Assembly: GCA_010093705.1 (NCBI GenBank)
Contig: MU006114.1
Span: forward strand, 62,001-126,000
DNA from: Patellaria atrata CBS 101060
Lineage: Eukaryota; Ascomycota; Dothideomycetes; Patellariales; Patellariaceae
Direction: 5' to 3'
DNA length: 64,000 bases
Below, in pieces: positions 49,574-60,846 of the stretch. The notes beneath the pieces were generated by a model that was not told the origin of the DNA, searched no databases, and worked only from the letters and a program-made list of their open reading frames with translations. The translations under genes and the position numbers were made by a program. Every line of letters starts with the position of its first letter. Within the stretch, counting starts at the first letter, position 1.

Positions 49574-50526
49574 GGGGTTGTCGAAATATGCGAATGCATT
49601 GACCGAGGGTTAAAAAGATACGTAGGTGCTGATAATCGTTTTTCAGAAAAGTGTCCAGTTTCGTGGTTGATGGGGCTCCGTGAGAGATTAAAAACGGTTG
49701 AAAAGTTGTAGCCTGAAAGACGCGACTTGCCTCTGGCGCGTTGGAGTGTAAAATTTTAGCTTGTTGACGTAAAAGCAATCACAGATCGAAGGGCGCACTC
49801 CGTATTGCACACAGAGATAAATTCGAGATGTTAATATTACAAAAGTTCTGGATATGTGCAGTACACCTCAGTACGGTATTGCAAGACAGAGGTGCCTGAG
49901 GATTAGCTCCTCTGGACCAAGGATCGTCCGGGCCCACGTAACGAAGGCCGACTGGTCATCAATCATCAGGTGCACAGGATTTGTGCTGTGTTGTCATAAC
50001 CTTCACCCACGCATAAATCCAGGGGCCGTCCCGCAATTATGCAGTGAAATAATCTTAATTTACGCCTACAATCCTCAAAAGGTAAAAACTTCGATATCGC
50101 ATTCGACATCACTTCTACCTGCGTCTTTTGTACAGGTCTACTCCGTACAACAGAAAGGACAACAAGCCTACAAAGGGAAAATGGAGAAGCATCACGGCGG
50201 ACATCCAATGAATCAAGATATTTGTATTACTATATCTGCAGTATTCTTAATATCTTCGGGGGCTACCGTGCGTCCCCCTTGCGTTTCCTTGATCGAATCA
50301 AAAGTTTGAGTAGAGAATTCTTACAAAAACGAGATGCGGACGCCTCGCGGCCGCTAAAAGGGGTATCTAAGTGCTACACAGCCAAGGAGTTTGAGCAGAA
50401 ATTTCAATCCGCCAGAGTTCCTCAAACCCTCGACATGTTTTCCAATGCAAAAGTAGAGATGTGAATATGCAAATTCGTCATCTTCCAAGTCTATCATCCA
50501 GAATCTTATGTATGACTTCTTAGCAA
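49574..50526. other. Intergenic
   Basis: Promoter of KAR9 and 3' flank of the next minus-strand gene. Nothing recognised. Confidence 0.4.
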
Positions 50527-52161
50527 TCACAATGGGGTCTCTGTGCCCATGGAAAGCCCATCCTCTATTCGAAGTGTGGGAGGCCTCTTTTGAGATGCCT
50601 TCCTTTGCTCCCTCCATTGTGATGTAATTTCTTCTCTGACACCTTTACTCCAAACCAGAATCGCCGTGTCGAAGTCTCTCCATGCTTTGCTATCCGTATC
50701 CTGAACAACACCCATAACATCGAATTTTAGCTTTATCTCCCATCGAAGTTGAGCGGCTTTCATCCAGAACTTGAGGTTCTCTGCACGTCGATATGGCTTG
50801 GCAGTATCGGTATGATAGACCTTGATTTCTTCGAACTGGCGGCGGGACTTTTCAACGAGGATGTTATGTAGTTTTACCAGCTTCAATCCGTTCTGAAATA
50901 TTCTCAGGAAAGGCGTAGGTAACTCTGTACCGTCGGAAGGCTCCGTCCATGTTGGAAGCTCCTCAGGACCTGGATCAAATGATCTCAGGAATAGCCATTC
51001 TCTTTCCCTCTCCCGTCCTGTCCAGTCGCCACTCTGCCAACTCCACTTTTCTCGCTCTTCAATTTCAACCTTTTCCTTCTCTTCTTCGGTTGTTAGCAAG
51101 TTGCCGATATTAGATATCCAGTTTGCTATGGCGTCACGCTCAGTGCCTCGTATACCCCCAGCAAAGTTCCGTGTTGCCATACGTTTAAGTATGTCAAGAA
51201 CCCCGTAAAGGTCGCGTCGTAACTGACGTTCTGACACAATAGAATATAGCCGTTGTGGTGCATCGTGGGCAGTATAGTAAGTTCTTGCTGCTTTGATAGC
51301 TAGAGTGGCAATATCCAAGAGATGGAGGCCTTCAATCTCATAAAACCCTTGTCCCTCTGTTGCACTGCTCTGGTCCCCTCCAGAGGTTTGATTCCCACTG
51401 TAAGAACGCTTTTCCGTCTCTTTTAGTACTTTTTGGGCATCCTCTAAAGCTTCTCTAAGTTCTCTTCGAAGTACTACCATATCGGGCGGAGGAGGTACAT
51501 AAGCCGGTCTATGCTTGTACGTACTAACTGTCGGGGGAAGCATCATTGGCTCTTGGTAATCCCAGTTCTGGACTGCGTCGTCCTGCTCGATAGGACTTTC
51601 CATGAAGTTACTCTTGCCATCATCAAATGAAAAGATAGAATCACCCGTTGGAGAACTTGGTTCTTTTCCTATTGTTGGGGAAGGTAACGATAGTCTTTTC
51701 CCCATAATTGGCGAAGGTAGTTCTAGCGACGGGCTTGCTGGACTCTGTGCGGATACTGAACGTTCGGTGCTGCCAGCAGCGCCTGATTTACGCGCCTTCG
51801 CAAGTTGCGCACCCTTTCCGTCTAGTAACCCTGTTCGTGCGAAATAGTATTGTAAATGCGCTATTGTTCCCAAACTCATGACGCTATCCCGATTCCTCGC
51901 CGATTCCGCGAACATGGTGCCCTCAGGCCTCATGTATCCACGTCTTCTTCCTGCCCCGCCATCTGATAGTCTTGAGCTTGAAGAGCGGCCGGATACAGAC
52001 GATACTGATGACGCGGTCGACACTGATCGGTCAAGCTGCGGGCATGCCCCTATTGCCAAACTTGGAGATACCCAGGCCGGAGGGGAAGAAGGGCGTTCGA
52101 TGATTTCGTCGGCCATAGTTGTCCGTTGGCAAGCTTCAAAAGCGCTACTGTTTATTGTCAC
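50527..52161 (-). CDS. Conserved filamentous-fungal protein of unknown function
   Basis: A single exon of up to 544 residues. The first ATG is at 52161, but the internal ATG at 52116 (MADEIIERPSSPP) is a more natural start. The first 220 residues are Ser/Pro-rich and disordered, containing TIAHLQYYFARTGLLDGKGA and three copies of a P(S/T)IGK or PIMGK pattern (SPIMGKRLSLPSP, TIGKEPSSP). Residues 220-520 are helical and charged: VLRRELREALEDAQKVLKE, LHLLDIATLAIKAARTYYTA, REREREWLFLRSFDPGPEEL, ENLKFWMKAAQLRWEIKLKF. I have seen this arrangement in other Pezizomycotina, but no activity is known to me. There are no membrane segments or signal peptide. It sits head-to-tail after KAR9 on the same strand. 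Confidence 0.75.
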   Translation of the reverse strand: MTINSSAFEACQRTTMADEIIERPSSPPAWVSPSLAIGACPQLDRSVSTASSVSSVSGRSSSSRLSDGGAGRRRGYMRPEGTMFAESARNRDSVMSLGTIAHLQYYFARTGLLDGKGAQLAKARKSGAAGSTERSVSAQSPASPSLELPSPIMGKRLSLPSPTIGKEPSSPTGDSIFSFDDGKSNFMESPIEQDDAVQNWDYQEPMMLPPTVSTYKHRPAYVPPPPDMVVLRRELREALEDAQKVLKETEKRSYSGNQTSGGDQSSATEGQGFYEIEGLHLLDIATLAIKAARTYYTAHDAPQRLYSIVSERQLRRDLYGVLDILKRMATRNFAGGIRGTERDAIANWISNIGNLLTTEEEKEKVEIEEREKWSWQSGDWTGREREREWLFLRSFDPGPEELPTWTEPSDGTELPTPFLRIFQNGLKLVKLHNILVEKSRRQFEEIKVYHTDTAKPYRRAENLKFWMKAAQLRWEIKLKFDVMGVVQDTDSKAWRDFDTAILVWSKGVREEITSQWREQRKASQKRPPTLRIEDGLSMGTETPL

Positions 52162-52831
52162 TGGAGGTTGAAACTGGATTTAGACGGTACAAAGGTTATG
52201 TATGCACATTCGTGTGAGGAATTAAAGTAAATAATCGCGTGTTTTGTTAGTTTGTTAGAACATAAGGTAAAGACTTCGAAACGCTTCGCCAGTTGTCTGA
52301 AGAACATTGCGGGAGATGAGTCGTGCTTCAGGGGTCGCTTCTTCCGGAGCAACGCGTTAAAGTTCCGAAAACGCGGCACACGTTAATTATTGCTCACGTA
52401 TTAATCTCGCCCTATAGCAACGGTATGATAATAATTTTCTCTACTCTCTAATTATAATAAGGTACACAATCACTATGGAGTATTGAGGATGGGTTTCAAC
52501 CTGCCGAGTTCACCGTATTCCATGGAGGTGACAAAGTACGGTACCGTACCCCGTAATGCCGCCGTTCCTGAGGTTAATGCCAAACAAATTGATGAGCTAG
52601 AGGGGGATCACCGCGTCTAACGTCATAGCAACCTCAAGATTATGTCGATTTACTTCCTCACTTCTCCTGCGTCGAGCAAGACTTTCACTAATTGTTACGA
52701 AAGACATAAGGAATTGCTATACTAAGACTATAGTAACGAGCACACATCTACATTCGAGCAAACGTTCACGATTCTCATAGTAAGAACATAACTCTTTGAT
52801 GAGACTTTTCTCCACTAGGGCCATACACGAC
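52162..52831. other. Intergenic, divergent promoter region
   Basis: Lies between the minus-strand unknown gene and the plus-strand acylphosphatase. A GTACGGTACCGTACC-type palindromic stretch occurs at about 52536-52550. No gene recognised. Confidence 0.4.
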
Positions 52832-53321
52832 ATGTCCAACCGAGTAAGTAAAGTAATAGGAATAATAAGTAAGACTATCTACTAACTTGAATATCGATCT
52901 CATACAAAGTGACAGGAGAAGTACAAGGTCCGCAACATATAATTAGAACCTTTACTAAAAACAATAACGCTCATTTTCATGTATAGGAGTTTGCTTCCGG
53001 TCAGATTCCCTTCCTGGAACTTACTGCTTCCCATCCTAACAATTCGCAGTCAAGGCACGGTGGAACAAGCAAAAAACCTCAACGTGACTGGATGGGTCCG
53101 AAACGCTTCGGACGGCAGCGTATGTGTAGTCTCAGCTTCTAATGAGGACACCAACTTACATGATATTGATCAAGGTCGAGGGAGAGGCCCAAGGAGACAA
53201 AGGCTCTCTTGACTCCTTCGTGAAGTACCTCAACAAAGGTCCAAGTGCTGCCAATGTATCGAATGTCGAGAAATCAGACCTTGATCCAAAGGATGGCGAA
53301 AGCAGCTTCACGCAGAAATGA
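52832..53321 (+). CDS. Acylphosphatase
   Basis: Five very short exons: 52832-52843, 52897-52927, 52987-52999 (13 nt), 53050-53119, 53175-53321, totalling 90 residues, the standard acylphosphatase size. The spliced protein reads MSNRISYKVTGEVQGVCFRQ, then GTVEQAKNLNVTGWVRNASD, then GSVEGEAQGDKGSLDSFVKY and LNKGPSAANVSNVEKSDLDP. It keeps the family signature G-x-V-Q-G-V-x-F-R with the catalytic Arg and the Asn of GWVRN. The enzyme hydrolyses acyl phosphates in the cytosol. Introns 2-4 end in AG and fit phase. Intron 1 has a good donor (GTAAGT) and a TACTAAC branch site (52880-52886), but the exon that matches relatives begins after CG rather than AG. Either this is a non-standard acceptor, or the start is built differently. 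An in-frame upstream ATG at 52799 would add eleven residues. Confidence 0.8.
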
Positions 53322-54049
53322 TGGCATCGCAGCGTCTTGGTACTGGATTCTTCCAGAACCAAGGTCAACCGGAGTGTACTGTAATCGAGATGTAGTAGTT
53401 TTCTCTACAAAAGCAGTGCCAATTCGGGCACAGAATAGATAATAACAAACAGAATATGTTATCATGCAAATCTTTGATCTTTTGAGACGTAGCAAAACTG
53501 GTATAAAAATAGGAGTGATCACATGCGTTGAGGATGGCGATCCACGATAATAGACCGGAATCGGTGTCTCGGTATCCTTCATGCCGTACGGTAGCTCTTC
53601 AGCCGCACACCGACGCCTTGGAACGTTTCTAAGGTACGTAAACCGAAATTCTTCAGCACTCCCCAAGCATTCCAAGTGCTGGCCTCTTTACGAGTTCAGG
53701 TCATGCGATATTATCATATTGAGCGAGTTTTGATGATGGAGGATTCCTTATCTGGGTTTCACTGATTATGTTATTATGTAGGTCTTTCCTAGGCCTTCCG
53801 TATTACACACAGGGCACCGCGTTGACTCAGCCCTTTACGCACGAAGTAGAATCCGAATCTTCGCGATGAATGCTCATATGCGCTTTGGTACAGTATAATT
53901 TCTCCTTTCTTTCTCCGATGTCAAGCTGTGCACAACTACTTAAACCCTTTGCTTCCTCTAAGGCAAAAAAAAGCTTTATCTACATTCGAACAACGACTTC
54001 AGCAAGATCTCATAGCATCAAACCTGAGTTTGAACTTTTCATATCGTCT
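53322..54049. other. Intergenic
   Basis: 3' flank of acylphosphatase and promoter of the alternative oxidase gene. A 133-codon minus-strand open frame at 53274-53675 overlaps the acylphosphatase exon and looks like a shadow. Confidence 0.4.
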
Positions 54050-55245
54050 ATGTACAAATCAAGTCCATCAGTACCACGTGGCATCTTTGCCTCCAACAAA
54101 GCAGCACCTCAAATATTGAGAGCCTTCCATGGTAGTGTACAAGAAGCTAGTTATGGCTTACGTTCAGCCTTCGTTGTTGTCCACCGGCAATGGGCGACAC
54201 CGTCTCGAGCTTTTTCCACCGCCCCTTCAAACCGTATGAAGGAATTCTTCCCGGAACCCGAGACCAAAAATATCAGGGTAACCGAAGCAGCTTGGCCTCA
54301 TCCCATGTAAGTGAACGTCCAATCAATCATGTTAAATGGGACAGCGGGATCTGACATATACACTTAGCTATACCCAGAAACAATTGGAGAACGTAATCGT
54401 TGCCCACAGGGAAGTGAGAAACAGATCTGATAGGTTTGCTTTAGCTATGGTCCGACTCTTGCGGTGGGGGTTGGATCGTGCTTCCGGCTATCGTCATGGA
54501 AAGGCCAACGAACTCTTAAAGACAGATCCGGCAGAATGGGCTCGAAGGTACGGAATGACCGAGAAGAAATACATGATTAGAAACGTATTCTTGGAAAGTG
54601 TAGCCGGCGTTCCCGGTATGGTTGCCGGGATGCTCAGGCACCTTCACAGTATGAGAAGAATGAAGCGTGACCACGGATGGTAATCATTCGATTTCAATTA
54701 CAGGATGACGAAGCTGTTCTGATCAACTTTATAGGATTGAGACCCTCCTTGAAGAATCGTACAACGAACGGATGCACCTACTGACATTCCTCAAGATGGC
54801 TGAACCTGGTCCGTTCATGAGACTCATGGTGTTAGGTGCTCAGGGAGTCTTCTTCAACGCCATGTTCTTCGCGTATCTGGTCTCCCCACGGACCGCTCAT
54901 CGATTCGTCGGATATCTTGAAGAAGAAGCCGTCCTGACATATACGAGAGAGATTGAAGACATCGACGCTGGGAAGCTCCCCATGTGGGCTAATATGACAG
55001 CTCCAGACATCGCTGTGAAGTACTGGAATATGCCAGAAGGTCACCGTACAATGCGAGATTTACTCCTCTACATTCGCGCTGATGAAGCGAAGCACAGGGA
55101 AGTCAATCATACATTTGGTAATCTTGACCAGAAGAATGATCCCAATCCCTATGTTAGCAAGTATATAAACCCAGAGCTTCCTCACCCGACGAAAGGGATC
55201 GAATATTTGAAACCCACTGGCTGGGAACGCGAGGAAGTGATCTAG
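54050..55245 (+). CDS. AOX1: Mitochondrial alternative oxidase
   Basis: Three exons: 54050-54306, 54368-54679, 54735-55245, giving 359 residues, the usual length. The N-terminus is Ser/Arg-rich without acidic residues ([20 protein letters not shown]), as for a mitochondrial presequence; in-frame ATGs also exist at 53870 and 53915. All di-iron motifs are present: [10 protein letters not shown] (about residue 160), NERMHLL (about 199), LEEEAVLTY (about 251) and [11 protein letters not shown] (about 304). The enzyme oxidises ubiquinol and reduces oxygen to water at the matrix face of the inner membrane without pumping protons, which gives cyanide-resistant respiration and limits oxidative stress. 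Introns split the conserved segments in the phases expected for a real gene. Confidence 0.95.
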
Positions 55246-56381
55246 AGATCATCTTTTGGGTTCATTGGACATAATTACCTGGTATAAGGCGCTCGGCGTT
55301 TCGCGGACACTCCATTCTCTGGTTCTACAAGGTGTACTGTATAATATTATTGACATGGGAAATGTAGGATTACTTCTCTTTTACCATCGGATAGACTATT
55401 CGGAAAATACCCTTTGATGGAAAATAATTCATTCACATACTATTACGGCCTTCCGCTGAAACCCAGGATCATAAGGGGCTACCTTTTGATCCGGTGATGT
55501 ATAAGAATACACTTTCATGATTCGAGATCTGTTATCGACCATTTGCTCCACGATCAATACACTTCTGCAGTCATTTCCAGGAAGTCTCAGAACAATGTAT
55601 GAGTTGATTATCAATATATCCATTCTGGCCATTTCTCAAGTTGTAGTGCTTTGGCGGTTATCTCTAGCTCGTCGACAGATGGAAAGTGTCTTTTCTAAGG
55701 AAACCCCATTGCCGAAGGTGGTACGGCGTTGTAAGAACCTTGAATCAAGCAGAACATATGCAAGCACGGCAGTATCAGATGTTGCTCACCGTTGGTCTGC
55801 AGTATCCTAGTCTTGTGCTACGGGCACAAGGGCAATCTGGAGAACGCCACCAGATTTAACGTGTAAGTATAGATACATGTACAAGACTATTCCTTTGGCT
55901 CAATTGACTTTTAACTCTTGAACTCTGCACCACTTCATGCTTTAGGCTTAAAACGTGTTTCCATGCGTCTACGTAATTATGCTTTAAACAGATATTACCG
56001 TCAACAATATTAGAGAACTTCCAACTCATTGTATTATGATATTGATCTATCAATCAGGCTTCCACAATAGTTCATCTTAAATACTTCCTCCTTCTGTTCG
56101 TACAGTTCTATGTTGGTTTTATCTACGGTACTAATGTATGCTGACGTTTCGGATACTGGCGGGATAGCACCCTGCCGATCCCTCTATGACTTCTACACGA
56201 CACTTCCCCGCATTCTTTAGCACTCGAAGAAGTTCCCAATACCTTACAAGAAGACCTCAATAATCGGCAACCGTTAATGCACAATCTATTAGACTACAAC
56301 CAATCATCTATCTAGCGTTACTTGGCTATTACTGTATCATACAAGCGTCACGATGGAGCTCGAAGCAATTGGAAGCAGCTA
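55246..56381. other. Intergenic
   Basis: 3' flank of the alternative oxidase gene. No gene recognised. Confidence 0.4.
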
Positions 56382-57343
56382 ATGTCTAGCAAGGCGCCTC
56401 ATCCTTCAAGTTACCGTGACCCGAGGATTGCTCGAATCTTGAACGAACATCAGCTCTAACACTACGATCTAAGTCTGCCGGTTTCCTTCAGACAAGACTT
56501 TCCCCAACTCATCAACGAGCGAGGTCTCATTATTCCAGGGAAGGATAGCTAAGCTCCTGCATCATGTACACCCCGCATCGAGCTGACTCTACAGCTTATT
56601 GCGGATGAACCACCCTACAGAAGCTCTCAAAATGTCGAGCATGAGGGCTTGCAGATTCTTCTGATTGATTCCCAGATTTACCGTATGCGTACTGGTGAGG
56701 TCTCTCCATATCGTTAACTTTGAATGGTAGATTTGAGCCTATGTTCTTCAGAACGGACGGCTAGCTCTTAATTTGAACACTTCCCGTTATACGGTCTATA
56801 TTGTGCTCACAGGATGACCTCGCCTTTGATACGTATGCTAGTAAACCGTTCCATCCGTTTAACAGTAGATCCATGCGGGGACGTACCATGCAAGTGGAAG
56901 CCCCTGCTTTTATTTCCTTTTCCAGAACGCAATGCCTTCCCTACATGGTATGCTCCCACTTACATCCCGTGTCGACGCGGCTAATGAGGGGCTCAGGGTG
57001 ATATTCGATATTCTCATCAAACTCAGAAATACTCTTGAGCTCATACGCAGCTCACCCAGCGGGGTTTGTACCTCTACTTCGGTCTTCATGAGTCTCAATG
57101 TACCAGAGCTTCTTGACTCGCCTTGCCAATCCAACAGGTAGTAGAATACCCTGAACCACCTGCATAGTCTCTAGGGTTTTCTAGTACTCCTCCACTTAGT
57201 TCGATCTCACTGTTCCAGTTTCCCGTACAGATGCGGGGTCAATTGCCCATTAAATACGCTGATATGTCTCCTGAGTTTCCAATATCCATAGATCAGACAG
57301 CCTGCTATTCGGGAGCTGTATCAATCAACAACAAACTGTGAAG
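56382..57343 (+). pseudogene. Probable gene relic upstream of the alcohol oxidase
   Basis: From the ATG at 56382 a single frame runs about 105 codons to about 56700, reading MSSKAPHPSSYRDPRIARIL, LPVSFRQDFPQLINERGLII, PRIELTLQLIADEPPYRSSQ and HEGLQILLIDSQIYRMRTG. It is broken by two TAA codons. Further protein-like pieces follow in other frames: FHPFNSRSMRGRTMQVEAPA at about 56845, FDILIKLRNTLELIRSSPSG at about 57005, and MRGQLPIKYADMSPEFPISI at about 57231. Some gaps could be introns, but the in-frame stops argue for decay. The family is not recognised. Its end lies 18 bases before the alcohol oxidase ATG, so that gene's promoter would sit inside the relic. Confidence 0.35.
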
Positions 57344-57361
57344 TTTCAAGAACCTGTCAAA

Positions 57362-59863
57362 ATGACTGTCCCCGATGAAGTTGATATCATTGTCTGTGGT
57401 GGAGGGTCTTGCGGGTAACTCTCAGAACAGAGAAGGATGGTTTTTAGAAACTTACTAATTTGATCTCTTAGTTGTGTCGTCGCTGGTCGACTAGCGAATT
57501 TAGACCATAAGCTTCAGGTGTTGCTCATAGAAGCCGGAGAGAGCAACTTGAACAACCCATGGTAAGGCAACTTATAGAGATCAGCCATTTGTGCAAGGAG
57601 ACTAACACTTCCAAGGGTCTATCGACCTGGAATTTACCCCCGTAACATGAAGTTGGACAGCAAGACTGCCACATTCTACTACTCACGTCCTTCCGAATGG
57701 CTTGGAGGTCGCCGTGCCGTAGTTCCTTGCGCCCACGTACTTGGTGGTGGATCTTCTATCAATTTCATGGTGGGAATACTGTAACCTCATTGAGACGAGC
57801 TATCATAAGCTAAGAATTACATGCAGATGTACACTAGAGCTTCAGCTTCAGATTATGATGATTTCCAGGCCAAAGGTTGGACTACCAAGGAGCTTATCCC
57901 TCTAATGAAAAAGCACGAAACGTATCAAAGGGCTTGTATGTCAATAGCCTATTCTTAGTCCGAAGCATTCTCATAATAACTGCTCTTCAGGTAACAATAG
58001 AGACATTCACGGTTTCGAGGGGCCAATCAAAGTTTCATTCGGCAACTACACATATCCTATCATGCAAGATTTCCTTCGAGCCACCGAATCTCAGGGCATT
58101 CCTACCACAGATGATCTTCAAGATCTTGTTACTGGCCACGGCGCTGAGCATTGGTTAAAGTGGATCAACAGGTAATAGAGGAAGAGAGATATGGGTTTTG
58201 GGATGCTAATCAGTCTCAGGGATACCGGCCGACGGTCCGATTCCGCTCACGGTTATATCCATAGCACACGTGCAAACCATCAAAATCTACATCTTGTCTG
58301 CAACAATAAAGTCGACAAGGTCATTATCGAGGGAGGTCGTGCTGTCGGAGTTAGGGTAGTGCCCACCAAACCGCTACACCCCTCTGAGAGACAGGCAAAG
58401 GTCTACAGGGCTCGCAAACAGATTATCGTGAGCGGAGGAACGCTGAGCTCACCTCTTATTCTACAGAGGTCTGGCATTGGTGAGTGATACTCTGAGTAAT
58501 GACCTCGCCATGTTCACTTATACTCGTTAGGTGACCCACAGAAACTTCGCAAGGCTGGCGTCAAACCCCTCGTAGACCTTCCGGGAGTCGGTCTGAACTT
58601 CCAGGATCATTATCTCACGTGTAAGTTTGAAGAAAATTAAAATATCTCTTCCAAGTTAACAGTAAGAAGTTGCTACCTATCGTGCCAAACCACATGTTGA
58701 ATCATTCGATGACTTCGTCCGTGGTGACCCTGCAACCCAAAAAGCCGTATTTGAGCAATGGAACGTTAACGGTACTGGTCCGTTGGCTACTAACGGCATC
58801 GAAGCCGGCGTCAAAGTCCGGCCCACTGAAGAAGAACTTAGGGAGATTGACAGTTGGCCATTCCCGGAATTCCGATCCGGTTGGGACAGCTACTTCAAGG
58901 ACAAACCCGACAAGCCGGTTATGCACTATTCCGTCATTGCAGGTTGGTTCGGTGACCACATGCTCATGCCGCCTGGGAAGTTCTTCACCATGTTCCATTT
59001 CTTGGAGTACCCGTTTTCTCGTGGTTCGACACACATCACAAGTCCGGATCCGTACGAGGCTCCCGATTTCGATGCTGGCTTTATGAACGATAAGAGGGAT
59101 ATGGCACCTATGGTTTGGGGTTACATCAAGTCTAGAGAGACGGCAAGGAGGATGGATGCGTATGCGGGTGAGGTAAGTTGTTCGGTCTTAATTACGCTCT
59201 TCCTGCACTAGCATTCACATCTCATGATTATCATAGGTCACCGCCATGCATCCGTTCTACACATTCGACTCTCCAGCTCGCGCTCTCGACATGGATCTCG
59301 CGACCACCAATGCATATGCCGGTCCCAACCACATCACCGCAGGCATCCAGCACGGTAAGCTCTCCTAACTTCCATCCCCACCTCCTTCCCTTCTCCGTAG
59401 CATCAGCGACTAACACCTCCCAGGCTCCTGGTCTATGCCCCTCACCGAAGGCAAGCAGGTCTCCCCCAACTTCCTCAACAGCAACTCCCAATCCGTGCGC
59501 CACGACCTCCAATACAGCAAAGCCGACCTCCTCGCCATCGAAGAGTGGGTCAAGCGCCACGTCGAAACGACCTGGCACTCGCTGGGTACCTGCTCGATGG
59601 CGCCCCGCGAAGGCAACTCCATCGTCAAGCACGGTGTGCTGGACGAGAGGCTCAACGTGCATGGCGTGAAAGGGTTGAAGGTCGCGGACTTGAGTATCTG
59701 CCCGGATAATGTCGGGTGCAATACGTACAGTACCGCGCTGCTTATCGGGGAGAAGTGTGCGGTGCTCACCGCGGAGGACCTTGGGTATTCGGGCGCAGCG
59801 TTGGATATGAAAGTGCCGAATTATCATGCGCCGAGGGAGGTGGTTGGCTTAAGTAGGTTGTAG
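57362..59863 (+). CDS. Peroxisomal alcohol (methanol) oxidase, GMC family
   Basis: Ten exons: 57362-57414, 57472-57561, 57616-57769, 57827-57935, 57991-58171, 58220-58479, 58531-58620, 58670-59172, 59237-59354, 59424-59863. These give 665 residues, and all phases agree. The FAD-binding start is VDIIVCGGGSCG, followed by VLGGGSSINFMMYTRASASD. The catalytic pair is seen as THWHSLGT-type TTWHSLGTCSM (His about 569) and VGCNTYSTAL (Asn about 617), positions matching yeast methanol oxidase His567 and Asn616 as recalled. The C-terminus is SRL, a type 1 peroxisomal targeting signal. The enzyme oxidises short primary alcohols to aldehydes with oxygen, making hydrogen peroxide. In plant-associated fungi such oxidases may use methanol from pectin demethylation or act in lignocellulose attack; which applies here is unknown. 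Confidence 0.93.
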
Positions 59864-60846
59864 GTCGTAGGTCGTGTTGACCGGATCTTGTAAAAGGAGA
59901 GATGGATCGTGTTTGATGGGTTATGTATGCACGCTAGGCTACGATACGATCGTTCTTTTCTTGCGATTGCTTTTTGTGAGGTTGATGTAGCCTTGTGGTT
60001 GGTGATTCTACTTGCTCCAATGAATATAAAGGGTTTCTGTTGAGGATCTATCTTGTTCTAGTGTTCCCCCTTCGACACGTACGAGTTGAAAGGCAATTGG
60101 GCCGCCTCAAGAGCTCATAGAGCTATTATTTATTTCGTTTCCAGACGTGTTTTATAAGTTTTGGTGCCGTATGCACTCTCCTTAACTGACCTCATGCACT
60201 CCCTGCCTATAGCACCTCTTTTCCCACATATACTAGATAAACACCTCATGCGGCATTCCATCTCAAGACCTCACACCTACAGAAAGGCCTTATCTCATAC
60301 GTACGGAGAAAATGGCGTAAAACGCATACCTATATCAAACCACCTGACAGTCGACGCTAGGGACTAACCCGTCATTAGTGCGACTCCACCGTATCCATCA
60401 ACTCATCGGAAGGTACATGAGAACTTGACTCACCGTGTACTGTATCACTAGATGGTGTGTACCGATCTCACGCAACTTCTTCTTGGTTAAATCTCTCGCT
60501 GATGCAACGACTATGAAGCTCAAGGAGCGTACTGTATGCACGGAGAGATTCTGGGCCTTTGAACCCGCTTGCAGGCAAAACGGTCTGGAGATGGGTGAAG
60601 AAACTCGTCCTAGTTTCGAAGTTGATATAGGCTATATCCATTGGCACATTGAGACACTCCCTGTTCTTGTAGAGTGAACGACCACGACGTTGCAATCCGT
60701 GATAGAGTACGAAAATGTCTTAAACAAATCTTTGAAGGGTATATAAAAGCTATGGTGCAGATTTTTGGCTTACCGCAACCCCAAAACGCCATGCAGAACT
60801 GCCTTCCCCAAGTACCTTACTCCGCGCTCATTTATAGCATTCCATT
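59864..60846. other. Intergenic between convergent genes
   Basis: 3' flanks of the alcohol oxidase and RPB5. Short motif-free open frames only. Confidence 0.4.

Noticed and set aside
53274-53675. 133-codon minus-strand open frame
   Set aside because: Antisense to the last acylphosphatase exon, so treated as a shadow.
59231-59827. 198-codon minus-strand open frame
   Set aside because: Antisense to the last two alcohol oxidase exons, which are GC-rich with strong codon bias.
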